Notes under the pieces: model-generated
Databases searched by the model: none
Seen by the model: only the letters and a program-made list of their open reading frames with translations
What the model was told of the DNA's origin: nothing
Made by a program: the position numbers and the translations under genes
In this document: piece by piece, positions 17,972 through 26,169 of the stretch
How positions within the stretch are numbered: position 1 is the stretch's first letter
How the letters are laid out: each line of letters starts with the position of its first letter
Assembly (NCBI GenBank): GCA_964351865.1
Contig: CAYGPJ010000010.1
Coordinates: 47,026-111,025, forward strand
Source: JBCDJI01 sp964351865
GTDB lineage: Bacteria > Verrucomicrobiota > Verrucomicrobiia > Methylacidiphilales > JBCBYL01
Length of the DNA stretch: 64,000 nt
Direction of reading: 5' to 3'

Positions 17972-18466
17972 CTAGCCGACTTCGACGGTGGTGATTTCCA
18001 CGCGTTCGGTTGGCTTGCTTTTTTCACCACCGTTACCATGTGTGACGGGGGTTTTGCCGATGGCTTTGAGCACGTCGTCGCCAGCGGAAAGTTGACCGAA
18101 TCCGGTGTATTGTCCGTCCAGGAACGGAGCATCGCCAAGGCAGACAAAGAACTGGGAGCCGGCGGAATTTGGATCTGCACTGCGAGCCATCGAGATGACG
18201 CCGAAAACGTGTTTCTTGTCGTTGAACTCCGCATCAATTTTGTAGCCGGGATCGCCGGTGCCGACGCGTGGGTGGTCACCGTCTTTACTGAGGGGGTCGC
18301 CTCCCTGAATCATGAATCCATCGATAATCCGGTGAAAAGCGGTGCCGTTATAAAAACCTTCTGAAGCCAGCTTGAGGAAGTTTTTTACGGTATTTGGAGC
18401 GACGTCTTCCCAGAATTCCAGGGTCAGATCGCCTTTGTTTGTCTTTAAGGTTGCTGTAGATGCCAT
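17972..18466 (-). CDS. cyclophilin-type peptidyl-prolyl cis-trans isomerase
   Basis: The 164-residue protein is a single cyclophilin domain without signal peptide, so it is cytoplasmic. FHRIIDGFMIQGGDP, GVISMARS, SQFFVCLGDAPFLDGQYTGF are the family core motifs, including the active-site Arg in FHRI and the FxxQGGDP block. It accelerates proline isomerisation in folding proteins. A strong terminator follows. The ATG at 18466 fits the usual family start. Confidence 0.95.
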   Translation of the reverse strand: MASTATLKTNKGDLTLEFWEDVAPNTVKNFLKLASEGFYNGTAFHRIIDGFMIQGGDPLSKDGDHPRVGTGDPGYKIDAEFNDKKHVFGVISMARSADPNSAGSQFFVCLGDAPFLDGQYTGFGQLSAGDDVLKAIGKTPVTHGNGGEKSKPTERVEITTVEVG

Positions 18467-18564
18467 CGGAGCAATATGCGTTGGAAATCAGTGATGGCAA
18501 GTACTGAGGGGATGGTGCAGGCATCCGCTTGCAATTATCTGTTCTATTGGCAGCTTAAAACTTA

Positions 18565-19809
18565 ATGGAAGCAAATGGTTATTTCTGGGTGATCCTGTTA
18601 TTTATGGTGGGATTCAAGGTGTTGGACACGTGGGTCGAGGTGTTGAATGTGAAGCGCCTCAAAGGTGGGGTGCCCGAAGTGTTCGATGACACCGTCGATG
18701 CTAAGGATTACGAAAAGCTGGTGGCTTATACTCATGCCAATAATCAGTTGGACTGGGTTTCACGCTGGGTGGGGTTGATCGCGTTGTTGTTGTTCTGGTT
18801 CATGGGTGGGTTTGCGAATGCGCATGAATGGGTGGCTTCATTGGGATGGCCGGAAGTTTGGACCGGATGCTTGTATTTTGCGGTGCTGTATTTGTTACAG
18901 ATGATCCTGGGGTTGCCGTTTGATTTGATTCATACCTTTCAGATCGAGGAAAAGTTCGGGTTTAATCGGACGGATGTGAAGACCTTTGTGGTGGATCGTC
19001 TCAAGGGACTCGGTCTGGCGTTGGTCCTCGGAGTGCCGCTGATGGCAATGGTGCTGTGGTTCTTCGGATCGGCTGGCACACTCGGATGGCTGTGGGGCTG
19101 GCTGGCTTTTTCTGCGGTGTCTTTTGCACTGGCATATATCGCACCGACCTGGTTGTTGCCGTTATTCAATAAATTCGAACCCATGGAGCAGGGGGAACTG
19201 CGCACCGCGATTGAAGACTTGGCAAAGTCGCAGGAATTTCCACTCGACGACATTTCGGTGATGGATGGCTCTAAGCGGTCCACTAAGTCGAATGCGTTCT
19301 TTACCGGGTTCGGTAAACGCAAGCGGATTGCACTGTTTGATAATTTGATGGAGCAGCATTCGGATCAGGAAATCCTCGGCGTGTTGGCGCATGAGATCGG
19401 GCACTACCGCTGCGGGCACATTAAAAAGATGATGGTGATCTCGGTCATTCAAACGGGCGTAATGTTTTTTCTGGCGGGCTGGTTCATGCGCAGTGCCGGG
19501 CTGCACGAAGCGTTCGGGATAAGTGAAGTGCATGTCTACACGGGACTGGTCTTTTTTAGTTTGTTGTTCTCGCCCTTGAGTCGGTTGCTCTCGCTGGGGG
19601 TGCTGGCTTTAAGCCGCAAGCATGAATTCGAAGCGGATGCGTTTGCGGCTAAAGCGACTGGGGAAAGTCAGCCGATGATCATGGCGTTGAAGAAACTGAC
19701 GAAGGATAATCTGGTGATTCTCTCACCGCATCCGTTCTACGTGCTACTGAATGACAGTCACCCCCCGATGGTGGAACGCATTGAGGCGTTGAGCCAAGTG
19801 GAAGTTTAA
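18565..19809 (+). CDS. M48-family membrane metalloprotease (Ste24/CAAX protease-like)
   Basis: The 414-residue integral membrane protein has several hydrophobic segments (starting at residues 5-22, 70-95, 110-130, 150-195, 295-315, 325-350) and the zinc motif HEIGH at residues 276-280. MDGSKRSTKSNAFFTGFGK before it and EFEADAFAAK after it (third ligand Glu) are typical of Ste24-like M48A enzymes. In bacteria these are linked to membrane-protein quality control; CAAX processing itself is unlikely. Confidence 0.9.
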   Translation: MEANGYFWVILLFMVGFKVLDTWVEVLNVKRLKGGVPEVFDDTVDAKDYEKLVAYTHANNQLDWVSRWVGLIALLLFWFMGGFANAHEWVASLGWPEVWTGCLYFAVLYLLQMILGLPFDLIHTFQIEEKFGFNRTDVKTFVVDRLKGLGLALVLGVPLMAMVLWFFGSAGTLGWLWGWLAFSAVSFALAYIAPTWLLPLFNKFEPMEQGELRTAIEDLAKSQEFPLDDISVMDGSKRSTKSNAFFTGFGKRKRIALFDNLMEQHSDQEILGVLAHEIGHYRCGHIKKMMVISVIQTGVMFFLAGWFMRSAGLHEAFGISEVHVYTGLVFFSLLFSPLSRLLSLGVLALSRKHEFEADAFAAKATGESQPMIMALKKLTKDNLVILSPHPFYVLLNDSHPPMVERIEALSQVEV

Positions 19810-19905
19810 TCGGGGACGCCCCGCCTATTATGGGGTTATGGGAGCAAGGGCGGGAAGCCACCGCTAGAGCATTTTGTATTCAATCTGTCTCAAAGGGTGG
19901 TCGTA

Positions 19906-19951
19906 TAAAAGGGACGGAGGAGTTCATGCATGAACTCCTCCGTCCCTTTTA
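19906..19951. repeat. 46-bp perfect palindrome carrying GGGACGGAG
   Basis: The stretch 19906-19951 is its own reverse complement, built from AAAAGGGACGGAGGAG and its mirror around ATGCAT. It lies between the M48 protease gene and the end of the convergent deacetylase gene, where it could end transcription from both sides. It belongs to the GGGACGGAG hairpin family also seen at 30147-30198 and 33309-33396. The rest of 19952-20055 contains AACGCTAAT and ATTAGCGT inverted words but no gene. Confidence 0.75.
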
Positions 19952-20055
19952 AGGCGTCATCGTGCGGCAATATATCCACAATACGCTCTAATGAACGTCA
20001 ATAAACGCTAATCCTCATCCCCGAATAACCGAAAAAAGTTTCCTGTCATTAGCGT

Positions 20056-21102
20056 CTATTCTCGGTTAAAAAGGTTTTCGTGGTTCACTTTTTGACCTAC
20101 TCGATGAACTTTTTGTTCGGTGACGGATAGGCGAGGGTGATTGAGCGCGTCGTAACATCGCTGGCTGAGAGCAGAATGGTGATGCTGGTAGAAAGTCGCC
20201 GCAGCCATCAGGACGGCTCGAGTATGCAGGATCGCCGTTTCGTCGGGCAAGGTGTGGTAGCCACCGCCGAAGAGGACAACAGTGGCCGCGGAGCTGTTCA
20301 GAATCCACTGAGCCACTTGCCGGTTTCTTTGATCCATTTCGCGGGTTGTCAGGTCCATCTGCCCGAACCGGTCGCAGAGATGGGTGTCGGCGCCAGTAAT
20401 CCAGAAGATGATATCCGGTTCAAACGATTGGATAGCAGTCGGGAGTGTCAGTTTCAGTTCTTGCAGGTAGTCGCCGCCGTTGACCCAGCGAGGCAAAGGG
20501 ACATCTAAAGATCCGGCCTCTTTGCGGCTCGGGAAATTCTTACCGACATGGATGGAGTAGGTGAAAACGTTTTTGTCGTTGGCAAAGATATGATGGGTGC
20601 CATTTCCCTGGTGCGCATCTGTATCGATGACCATGTATTGCAGGTCTGAGAATTCGGGATTTTGGCGCAAGGATTGGATGGCAATAGCGACGTCGTTCAA
20701 CACACAGTAACCGCTGCCGGAATCCGCATAGGCATGGTGGGTGCCTCCGGCCAGATTGAAGGCCATGCCGTGTTGCAGCGCGGCATACATAGCCGCCACC
20801 GTGCCGGAGACTTCCAGGCGAGATCTCTGGTAGAGTGCATTTTGCCTCAAAGGTAAGCCCAAACGTTTTTCTTCATTCGAAGTCATGCTACCGGCTTTGA
20901 GTTGTTTCAAATAACTGGGGGTATGCACCAATTCGACGCTCGCGTCGTCGATGATTGCGGGAGCTTGAATATGCAACGCATGCTCAGCCTGGCAGGCATG
21001 AATGAGTTCCGCAGCCAGGCGGAATTTCTGCATCGGGAAAGGATGCTTTTCCGGCAGGGGGTATTCGTAGTCCGGATGGTAGAAACAGGTCAGCGGGTTC
21101 AC
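20056..21102 (-). CDS. histone deacetylase-family hydrolase
   Basis: The 348-residue protein has the arginase/deacetylase fold. The paired catalytic histidines are at GGTHHA (residues 122-123), and the zinc ligands are Asp162 and His164 in DTDAHQGNGT and Asp239 in TGADTH. In bacteria these enzymes deacylate small molecules such as polyamines, acetoin-related substrates or acyl-lysines; the substrate here is not evident. It overlaps the upstream RluE-like gene by 4 bases, so the two are translated together. Confidence 0.9.
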   Translation of the reverse strand: MNPLTCFYHPDYEYPLPEKHPFPMQKFRLAAELIHACQAEHALHIQAPAIIDDASVELVHTPSYLKQLKAGSMTSNEEKRLGLPLRQNALYQRSRLEVSGTVAAMYAALQHGMAFNLAGGTHHAYADSGSGYCVLNDVAIAIQSLRQNPEFSDLQYMVIDTDAHQGNGTHHIFANDKNVFTYSIHVGKNFPSRKEAGSLDVPLPRWVNGGDYLQELKLTLPTAIQSFEPDIIFWITGADTHLCDRFGQMDLTTREMDQRNRQVAQWILNSSAATVVLFGGGYHTLPDETAILHTRAVLMAAATFYQHHHSALSQRCYDALNHPRLSVTEQKVHRVGQKVNHENLFNRE

Positions 21103-21662
21103 CGGGTCAACTGTGCTTTCTCGGTTGGAGTCAGTTCGGCCCAGGTGCCGGGCGTCCAGTTGGTGAGTTGATAGTTTCCGATGGCAGCGCGGACGATTCT
21201 CAGGGCGGGGTGGCCAACTGCTGCGGTCATGCGGCGTAGCTGGCGGTTGCGACCTTCATAGAGCACCACTTCCAGCCAGGTGGTGGGAACTGATTTGCGA
21301 AAGCGGACTGGCGGTACGCGTTCCGGCAGGCAGGCGGGTGCTTCGATGATGCGAGCTTCGCAACGTTTGGTGGGTTTGCCTTGAATGACCAGTCCACTGC
21401 AAAGTTTTATTAATGAGTCAGGCGCGACCTCGCCATCCACTTGTGCCCAGTAGGTTTTGCCGTGATTGCGTTGAGGGTGCAGCAGTTTATTTTCCCAGCC
21501 ATGCTCGTCGGTGAGGAGCAGCAGTCCCTCGGAATCGGCATCCAGTCGACCGATCGGGTGCACCGATTTCGGTAAATCGAGTTCGGACAGGTTCGCGTTC
21601 TGGGACCCGTCAGGGGAGAATTGCGAGAGCATCAGGTAAGGTTTGTAGGTGGCGATCAACAT
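21099..21662 (-). CDS. RluE-like 23S rRNA pseudouridine synthase
   Basis: The 187-residue protein starts directly with the catalytic domain (MLIATYKPYLMLSQFSPDGS) and lacks an S4 domain, as in RluE. Asp41 in GRLDADSEGLLLLT is the catalytic residue, and EGRNRQLRRMTAAVGHPALR is the RNA-binding C-terminal block. RluE modifies one uridine in 23S rRNA; the same site is probable but not provable here. The gene leads a two-gene operon with the deacetylase-family gene. Confidence 0.85.
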   Translation of the reverse strand: MLIATYKPYLMLSQFSPDGSQNANLSELDLPKSVHPIGRLDADSEGLLLLTDEHGWENKLLHPQRNHGKTYWAQVDGEVAPDSLIKLCSGLVIQGKPTKRCEARIIEAPACLPERVPPVRFRKSVPTTWLEVVLYEGRNRQLRRMTAAVGHPALRIVRAAIGNYQLTNWTPGTWAELTPTEKAQLTR

Positions 21663-21683
21663 AGTTGCAGTTAAGGCGTCGGC

Positions 21684-21923
21684 ATGTATTCTTTATGTAT
21701 GAGTTGCTGTTGTTGTTCTACCGAGCCGATTCCCAAATCAAAAGAAACCATTTGTGCTATTTTTTTCTGGGGAGCGATTGTAGCGTTCGTCCTGCTCTAC
21801 CTGATCCTGATTGATGAGGCGGTGGAAGCTAATAAGATGCATGTCAAACCGGCAAATCTCGGAATGGTTTTAACCCTTTCATATCAGGCGAATCAAATAT
21901 CGAACAATTCCGTAGAGCCCTGA
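21684..21923 (+). CDS. possible small membrane protein
   Basis: A 79-codon frame has a cysteine run near its start (SCCCCST, residues 7-13) and one strong membrane helix (ICAIFFWGAIVAFVLLYLIL, residues 23-42). I recognise no family. It is divergent from the RluE-like gene by 21 bases. No ribosome site is clear and it could be a chance frame. Confidence 0.3.
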   Translation: MYSLCMSCCCCSTEPIPKSKETICAIFFWGAIVAFVLLYLILIDEAVEANKMHVKPANLGMVLTLSYQANQISNNSVEP

Positions 21924-21973
21924 CGTTCTACAAAATATATTTCCATCGTCTGAGTGCCTGATATTTTCAGGGC

Positions 21974-22175
21974 ATGCCAATCGTATTTGAACAGGATGGA
22001 TACAAGTTTCTTTTTCTACAGCAATGAGCACCTTCCCGTACACGTTCATGTACGATACGGCGGTGGTGAAGCAGTGTTTATTATGACAGAGCCGGTCACT
22101 CTTCGTGAGTCAGCGGGACTCAAAGTAAAAGAATTATCCAAAGCGGAAGAGCGGAATCTCACAGGGAAGAGATAA
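21974..22175 (+). pseudogene. DUF4160 protein with an internal frameshift
   Basis: The first frame from ATG 21974 gives MPIVFEQDGYKF and then reaches a stop. The next frame, entered around 22010 in AAGTTTCTTTTT, continues FFYSNEHLPVHVHVRYGGGE to the stop at 22175. Joined, they make a normal DUF4160 protein of about 66 residues. One extra base in the T-rich run separates the halves. This is either a disabling mutation, a sequencing error or a programmed shift. The intact downstream DUF2442 partner supports a genuine two-gene module. Confidence 0.7.
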
Positions 22176-22187
22176 TTAGGAAGTGGG

Positions 22188-22427
22188 ATGAACACATTAC
22201 TAGACAAAGCTAAATCAGCCGCATACGCGGACGGTTATATCACAGTTTCAATGCACAGTGGTGTAGAGATACGTTTTCCTATCGCAGGCAACCCCTTGTT
22301 GTCGAAAGGCACCCCAGAGCAACTTAATCACATTGAAATCTCTCCTTTCGGACTTCATTGGCCAGATCTGGATGAGGATTTATCTTTTCATGGCTTAGCT
22401 GAAGGTGATTACGGACAAAAAACGTAG
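22188..22427 (+). CDS. DUF2442 domain protein
   Basis: The 79-residue protein has the DUF2442 pattern: an early strand ITVSMHSGVEIRFPI, a central helix, and the C-terminal LHWPDLDEDLSFHGL. DUF2442 genes commonly sit next to DUF4160 genes, and the pair is often regarded as toxin-antitoxin-like, without proof of mechanism that I can name. Here it follows the DUF4160 frame by 12 bases. The gene itself is intact. Confidence 0.8.
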   Translation: MNTLLDKAKSAAYADGYITVSMHSGVEIRFPIAGNPLLSKGTPEQLNHIEISPFGLHWPDLDEDLSFHGLAEGDYGQKT

Positions 22428-22512
22428 AACATAGTGGTAGTGTCCTACGCAACAGAGGCTGCCTTATAGCTTCTAGCTCGAATTCTTTTTTAGTTATTCG
22501 ACAGATTATTTT

Positions 22513-22539
22513 TTTAGCGTGATTGGCGTATTTCGCGGT
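22513..22539 (+). repeat. 27-bp dispersed repeat, copy 2
   Basis: This copy is identical to the one at 9432-9458 and reaches the first base of the pdxJ stop codon. It shows that the repeat can abut coding sequence. Confidence 0.6.
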
Positions 22540-23279
22540 CAGCCCTGTTCCTGTTTCATGATTTCCACATAGCGGCGGATGGTTTCTTCCCAGCCGTAGT
22601 CAAATGCTTCAGCGGTTAACGCATGACCGATCGAGACTTCGGCAATATCTGGAATTGCTTGAATCAAATGTGCCAAGTTGTTTAAATCCAAGTCGTGTCC
22701 GGCATTGATGCCTAAACCGGCTTCGATGGCGGCGCGGGCGGTATCCACATAGCTTTTCGTAGCGTCGGCTTGCACGCTAGTACCGAAGGCTTCGGCGTAG
22801 GGGCCGGTATAGAGTTCGACACGGTCAGCACCTGTTTCTTTGGCTCTGCGAGCCACGGCGGGATCGTTATCAATAAAAATACTGACACGGATGCCGGCAT
22901 CTTTCAGCCGGGCGATGACAGGCTTTAAGGTTTCCGTCTGATCTGGCAGTGACCAACCGTGGTCGGAGGTGAGTTGGTTATCGGCATCCGGCACCAAGGT
23001 ACATTGATGTGGCTTGGCCGCGAGGACGACTTCCATGAATTTGTCTGCCGGATAGCCTTCGATATTCAATTCGATAGCAGGGTGGCTGGTGATCCATGCC
23101 GAGAGCTCCGATACATCGCCGTAGGTGGCGTGACGTTGATCGGGTCGCGGATGGATCGTGACCCCGGCGGCACCGGATGCCACCGAGCGTTCAGCCATCT
23201 GGAGGACATTCGGGTAATCATGGCCGCGCGAATTACGCAGCAACGCGATTTTGTTCAAGTTAACACTGAGAACGGTCAT
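22539..23279 (-). CDS. pdxJ: pyridoxine 5'-phosphate synthase
   Basis: The enzyme condenses 1-deoxyxylulose 5-phosphate with 3-amino-2-oxopropyl phosphate to give pyridoxine phosphate, the PLP precursor. VNLNKIALLRNSRG, GVTIHPRPDQRH, ELNIEG, RVSIFID and GINAGHDLDLNNL follow the PdxJ order, with catalytic Glu, His and Lys regions in place. I prefer the ATG at 23279 (MTVLSVNLNK) because it matches the family start; ATG 23291 would add MIMR only. The length is normal at about 246 residues. Confidence 0.9.
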   Translation of the reverse strand: MTVLSVNLNKIALLRNSRGHDYPNVLQMAERSVASGAAGVTIHPRPDQRHATYGDVSELSAWITSHPAIELNIEGYPADKFMEVVLAAKPHQCTLVPDADNQLTSDHGWSLPDQTETLKPVIARLKDAGIRVSIFIDNDPAVARRAKETGADRVELYTGPYAEAFGTSVQADATKSYVDTARAAIEAGLGINAGHDLDLNNLAHLIQAIPDIAEVSIGHALTAEAFDYGWEETIRRYVEIMKQEQG

Positions 23280-23406
23280 TCTCATTATCATAAATCCGGC
23301 AGGTATGGCGTCAAGGGTGGCGACCAGATCTGGCGAGACTGTGTATATGTTCTTTTCTTTAGCGTGAAACTCAGTAACGTCTTGCCTTTTACTAAAGGAG
23401 AGACAT

Positions 23407-24795
23407 TTGAAAATTATATCGCATAAGAAAACCGGCTATCGCCGACGGTTGGCAGAACTGACACGAATCCCTGAACCCAATATGGAAGTGCGCCGCACGG
23501 TGCGCCACGTGCTGGCTGAGATTCGCGATAAAGGCGACATCGCATTGGTCGATTTCTCCAACAAATTCGGCACCGAGCAGATCACGCGCAGCGGGCTGGA
23601 AATCAAAGGGCGCACGCCAAGGCCTACGCCGGAAGTTCAGAAAGCCATCCGGCAATCGCTGGCCAATATTGAAGCTTTTCACAAAGGCCACGTGCCGAAG
23701 TCCTGGATGGGTAAAAATAAACAGGGTGGTTCGGTAGGCGAGCGTTATGATCCGTTTGATCGAGTGGGTATCTACGTTCCGGGTGGAACGGCCCCATTGG
23801 TATCGACGGCATTAATGACGGTGACACTGGCACGGGTGGCGGGGGTGAAAGAAATTGTGGTCTGCACGCCGGCACCGGTCGATCCGGCGGTTCATTATGC
23901 GGTTAAGCAGGCGGGAGCAACTGAAATTTATCAGACGGGTGGAGCTCAAGCGATCGCGGCGATGGCCTACGGCACCAGCACGATTGCCCGCGTGAACAAA
24001 ATCTTCGGACCGGGTAATGCTTACGTGGTGGAAGCCAAGCGTCAGGTGTTCGGGATTGTAGGGATCGATCTGCTGCCCGGACCGAGCGAGATCGCGGTGC
24101 TGGCAGATGCTTCGGCGGACGCTCGTTTTGTCGCCGCTGATTTACTGGCTCAGGCAGAACATGGCCCCGGCAGTCAGATATTTATGGTGACGCCGGATCA
24201 GCGCTATCTGGAAGAAGTAAAGGCTTGCATTCTGGAGCAGGTGGAAGGCCTGGAACGGAAACGTTACCTGAAGGAAACGCTGAACCTCGGATGCTATCTG
24301 GTACATGTGCCGTCGATTAAAGCAGGAATGGAGCTGATCGAAAAAATTGCGCCGGAACATGCCGCGATCAATTGCCGTGGTGCTGCGAAAATCGCCAAAG
24401 AGATCCGAAATTGTGGTGGTGTTTTCATCGGGAATTTTTCGCCGGTCGCCGTCGGCGATTACGCCGCGGGACCCAGTCATACTTTACCGACCGGTGGTGC
24501 CGGACGAGGATTTTCCGGATTGACGGTAGATCAGTTTGTGCGCCGCACCAGCATGGTGCAATTTGATCGGGGTGCGCTGGCTAAGATCCGCAAGACCGTC
24601 GAAACCTTAGCCGAAGTGGAATCCATGGGCGCGCATAAGGAATCGGTGGCGATTCGTTTCAGCGGCACCAAGGGTAAAGCGACGGCCGCCAAGCCGAAGG
24701 CTAAGAAAAAAGCGATTGCAAAAAAACCCGTGAAAAAGGTTGCGAAAAAAGTGGCTAAAAAGGCAGCGAAGCCTCGCAAAGCGAAAAAGAAATAA
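23407..24795 (+). CDS. hisD: histidinol dehydrogenase with a lysine-rich C-terminal tail
   Basis: The enzyme oxidises histidinol to histidine in two NAD-dependent steps. AGVKEIVVCTP, GGAQAIAAMAYG, GPGNAYVVEAKR, LAQAEHGPGSQ and APEHAAINC identify HisD and its zinc/catalytic histidines. The start is TTG 23407 behind AAAGGAGAGAC, a strong ribosome site. The catalytic part ends near residue 418. The last 44 residues contain 20 lysines in AKK/PKAK-type repeats, like histone H1 or AlgP tails, which HisD proteins normally lack. It is followed by hisB after a 3-base gap. Confidence 0.95.
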   Translation: MKIISHKKTGYRRRLAELTRIPEPNMEVRRTVRHVLAEIRDKGDIALVDFSNKFGTEQITRSGLEIKGRTPRPTPEVQKAIRQSLANIEAFHKGHVPKSWMGKNKQGGSVGERYDPFDRVGIYVPGGTAPLVSTALMTVTLARVAGVKEIVVCTPAPVDPAVHYAVKQAGATEIYQTGGAQAIAAMAYGTSTIARVNKIFGPGNAYVVEAKRQVFGIVGIDLLPGPSEIAVLADASADARFVAADLLAQAEHGPGSQIFMVTPDQRYLEEVKACILEQVEGLERKRYLKETLNLGCYLVHVPSIKAGMELIEKIAPEHAAINCRGAAKIAKEIRNCGGVFIGNFSPVAVGDYAAGPSHTLPTGGAGRGFSGLTVDQFVRRTSMVQFDRGALAKIRKTVETLAEVESMGAHKESVAIRFSGTKGKATAAKPKAKKKAIAKKPVKKVAKKVAKKAAKPRKAKKK

Positions 24796-24798
24796 ATC

Positions 24799-25404
24799 AT
24801 GGCTAAAGCAGTAAAAAAAATACGACAGGGTAAGATCAAGCGCGTGACCAAAGAAACGTCGATACAGCTCAGCTGCGTCATCGACGGGAGCGGTAAGTCA
24901 CGCATTGATACCGGAGTGCCGTTTTTTGATCACATGCTGACGCTGTTGGCCAAGCACTCGCTGATGGATCTGGATATTGTGGCGAAGGGTGATCTGGAAG
25001 TGGATCAGCATCACACCGTGGAAGATGTCGGATTGGCGTTGGGCCAGGCGCTGGTGCAGGCCTTGGGTGATAAAGCGGGCATCTGCCGGTACGGGCATGC
25101 CTATGTGCCGATGGATGAAACTCTGGGCCGCGTGGTGCTGGATTTGAGTGGCCGCACTTACCTTGAGCTGCGTGCTTCGTTGTCGCGCCGTAAGTGTGGC
25201 GACTTTCCGTTGCAGTTGGTCGAAGAGTTCCTGCGGGCGCTGGCTAATACCGTGGGCATGAACCTGCATGTGGAAATTCTCTATGGCCGTGATGGGCACC
25301 ATATGGCCGAGGCGATTTTCAAAGGACTGGCCAAAGCATTGGATATGGCCTGCCGTGTCGATCCCCGTGTCAAAGGCTTGCCGACGACTAAGGGAAAGCT
25401 CTAA
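24799..25404 (+). CDS. hisB: imidazoleglycerol-phosphate dehydratase
   Basis: The 201-residue monofunctional enzyme dehydrates imidazole glycerol phosphate. DTGVPFFDHMLTLLAKHS, DQHHTVEDVG, FPLQLVEEFLRALA and HHMAEAIFKGLAKAL carry the metal-binding histidines. The first 13 residues (MAKAVKKIRQGKI) are an unusual basic extension. It lies 3 bases after hisD and is surely co-transcribed. No phosphatase domain is fused. Confidence 0.95.
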   Translation: MAKAVKKIRQGKIKRVTKETSIQLSCVIDGSGKSRIDTGVPFFDHMLTLLAKHSLMDLDIVAKGDLEVDQHHTVEDVGLALGQALVQALGDKAGICRYGHAYVPMDETLGRVVLDLSGRTYLELRASLSRRKCGDFPLQLVEEFLRALANTVGMNLHVEILYGRDGHHMAEAIFKGLAKALDMACRVDPRVKGLPTTKGKL

Positions 25405-25489
25405 AGCGTTATTAACGCTGCCGCGGTTTCGGGTTTTCCTGAAATATTCGTGTGGATTCGTGTCCAGGTGTGGTTAAAATTTTTATCTT

Positions 25490-26119
25490 ATGTTGAAAGT
25501 TGGACTGATTGATTATGATCGAGGCAACCTGCGCAGTGTGGAAAAAGCACTGGAGCGGGTGGGTTGTGCCGTCGAACGGATCGAAAATGGCGATCAATTT
25601 CAAGCAGCAGCCGTTGATCTGATAGTTTTGCCCGGGGTCGGATCTTTTGGGGATGCGATGCAGAATCTGCGTGCCCGTAAGTTAGTGGAGCCCGTGCAAG
25701 ACTGGTTTAAAAAGGGGAAACCCTTTTTGGGGATTTGTTTGGGGTATCAACTGTTATTTGATTCCAGCGAAGAATCGGCCGGGGTGCCCGGGCTGGGCTT
25801 ACTGCCGGGTCGGGTGGTGCGTTTTCCAGATGCGGTGGGTGACATTCCCCACATGGGGTGGAACCAGGTTTTATGGAAGTCTTCGCAAGCAGAGCATCCG
25901 CTGGCTGAGATCTTTGACAAACAACCCTACTTCTATCACGTTCACAGCTACTATCCGGAGACCACTGCGGATTGCGACGGATGGTGCGAGACCGAATATA
26001 GTATCCGTTTTGCAAGTGGAATCGTGCGTGGCCAGCAGGCGGCTTTCCAGTTCCACCCGGAAAAAAGCCAGCAGGAGGGGCTGGATCTTTTGCAGGCCTT
26101 TGTGAAGACACTGGCCTGA
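25490..26119 (+). CDS. hisH: imidazole glycerol phosphate synthase, glutamine amidotransferase subunit
   Basis: The 209-residue class I amidotransferase supplies ammonia to HisF. Cys83 in GICLGYQLLF is the nucleophile, and QFHPEKSQQEG provides the His/Glu pair. LPGVGSFGDAM is the oxyanion-strand region. HisF and HisA are not in this window. The gap from hisB holds AGCGTTA/TAACGCT but no clear terminator, so the genes may form one transcript. Confidence 0.95.
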   Translation: MLKVGLIDYDRGNLRSVEKALERVGCAVERIENGDQFQAAAVDLIVLPGVGSFGDAMQNLRARKLVEPVQDWFKKGKPFLGICLGYQLLFDSSEESAGVPGLGLLPGRVVRFPDAVGDIPHMGWNQVLWKSSQAEHPLAEIFDKQPYFYHVHSYYPETTADCDGWCETEYSIRFASGIVRGQQAAFQFHPEKSQQEGLDLLQAFVKTLA

Positions 26120-26169
26120 CTGCCTGTCGCAAGATCAGCAGAACCATAAAACGGTGATAGATTACTCCC

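Noticed and set aside
19810..20055. A gene between the M48 protease and the deacetylase genes
   Set aside because: Only palindromic and inverted repeat sequence is present, with no start-stop frame of credible quality.
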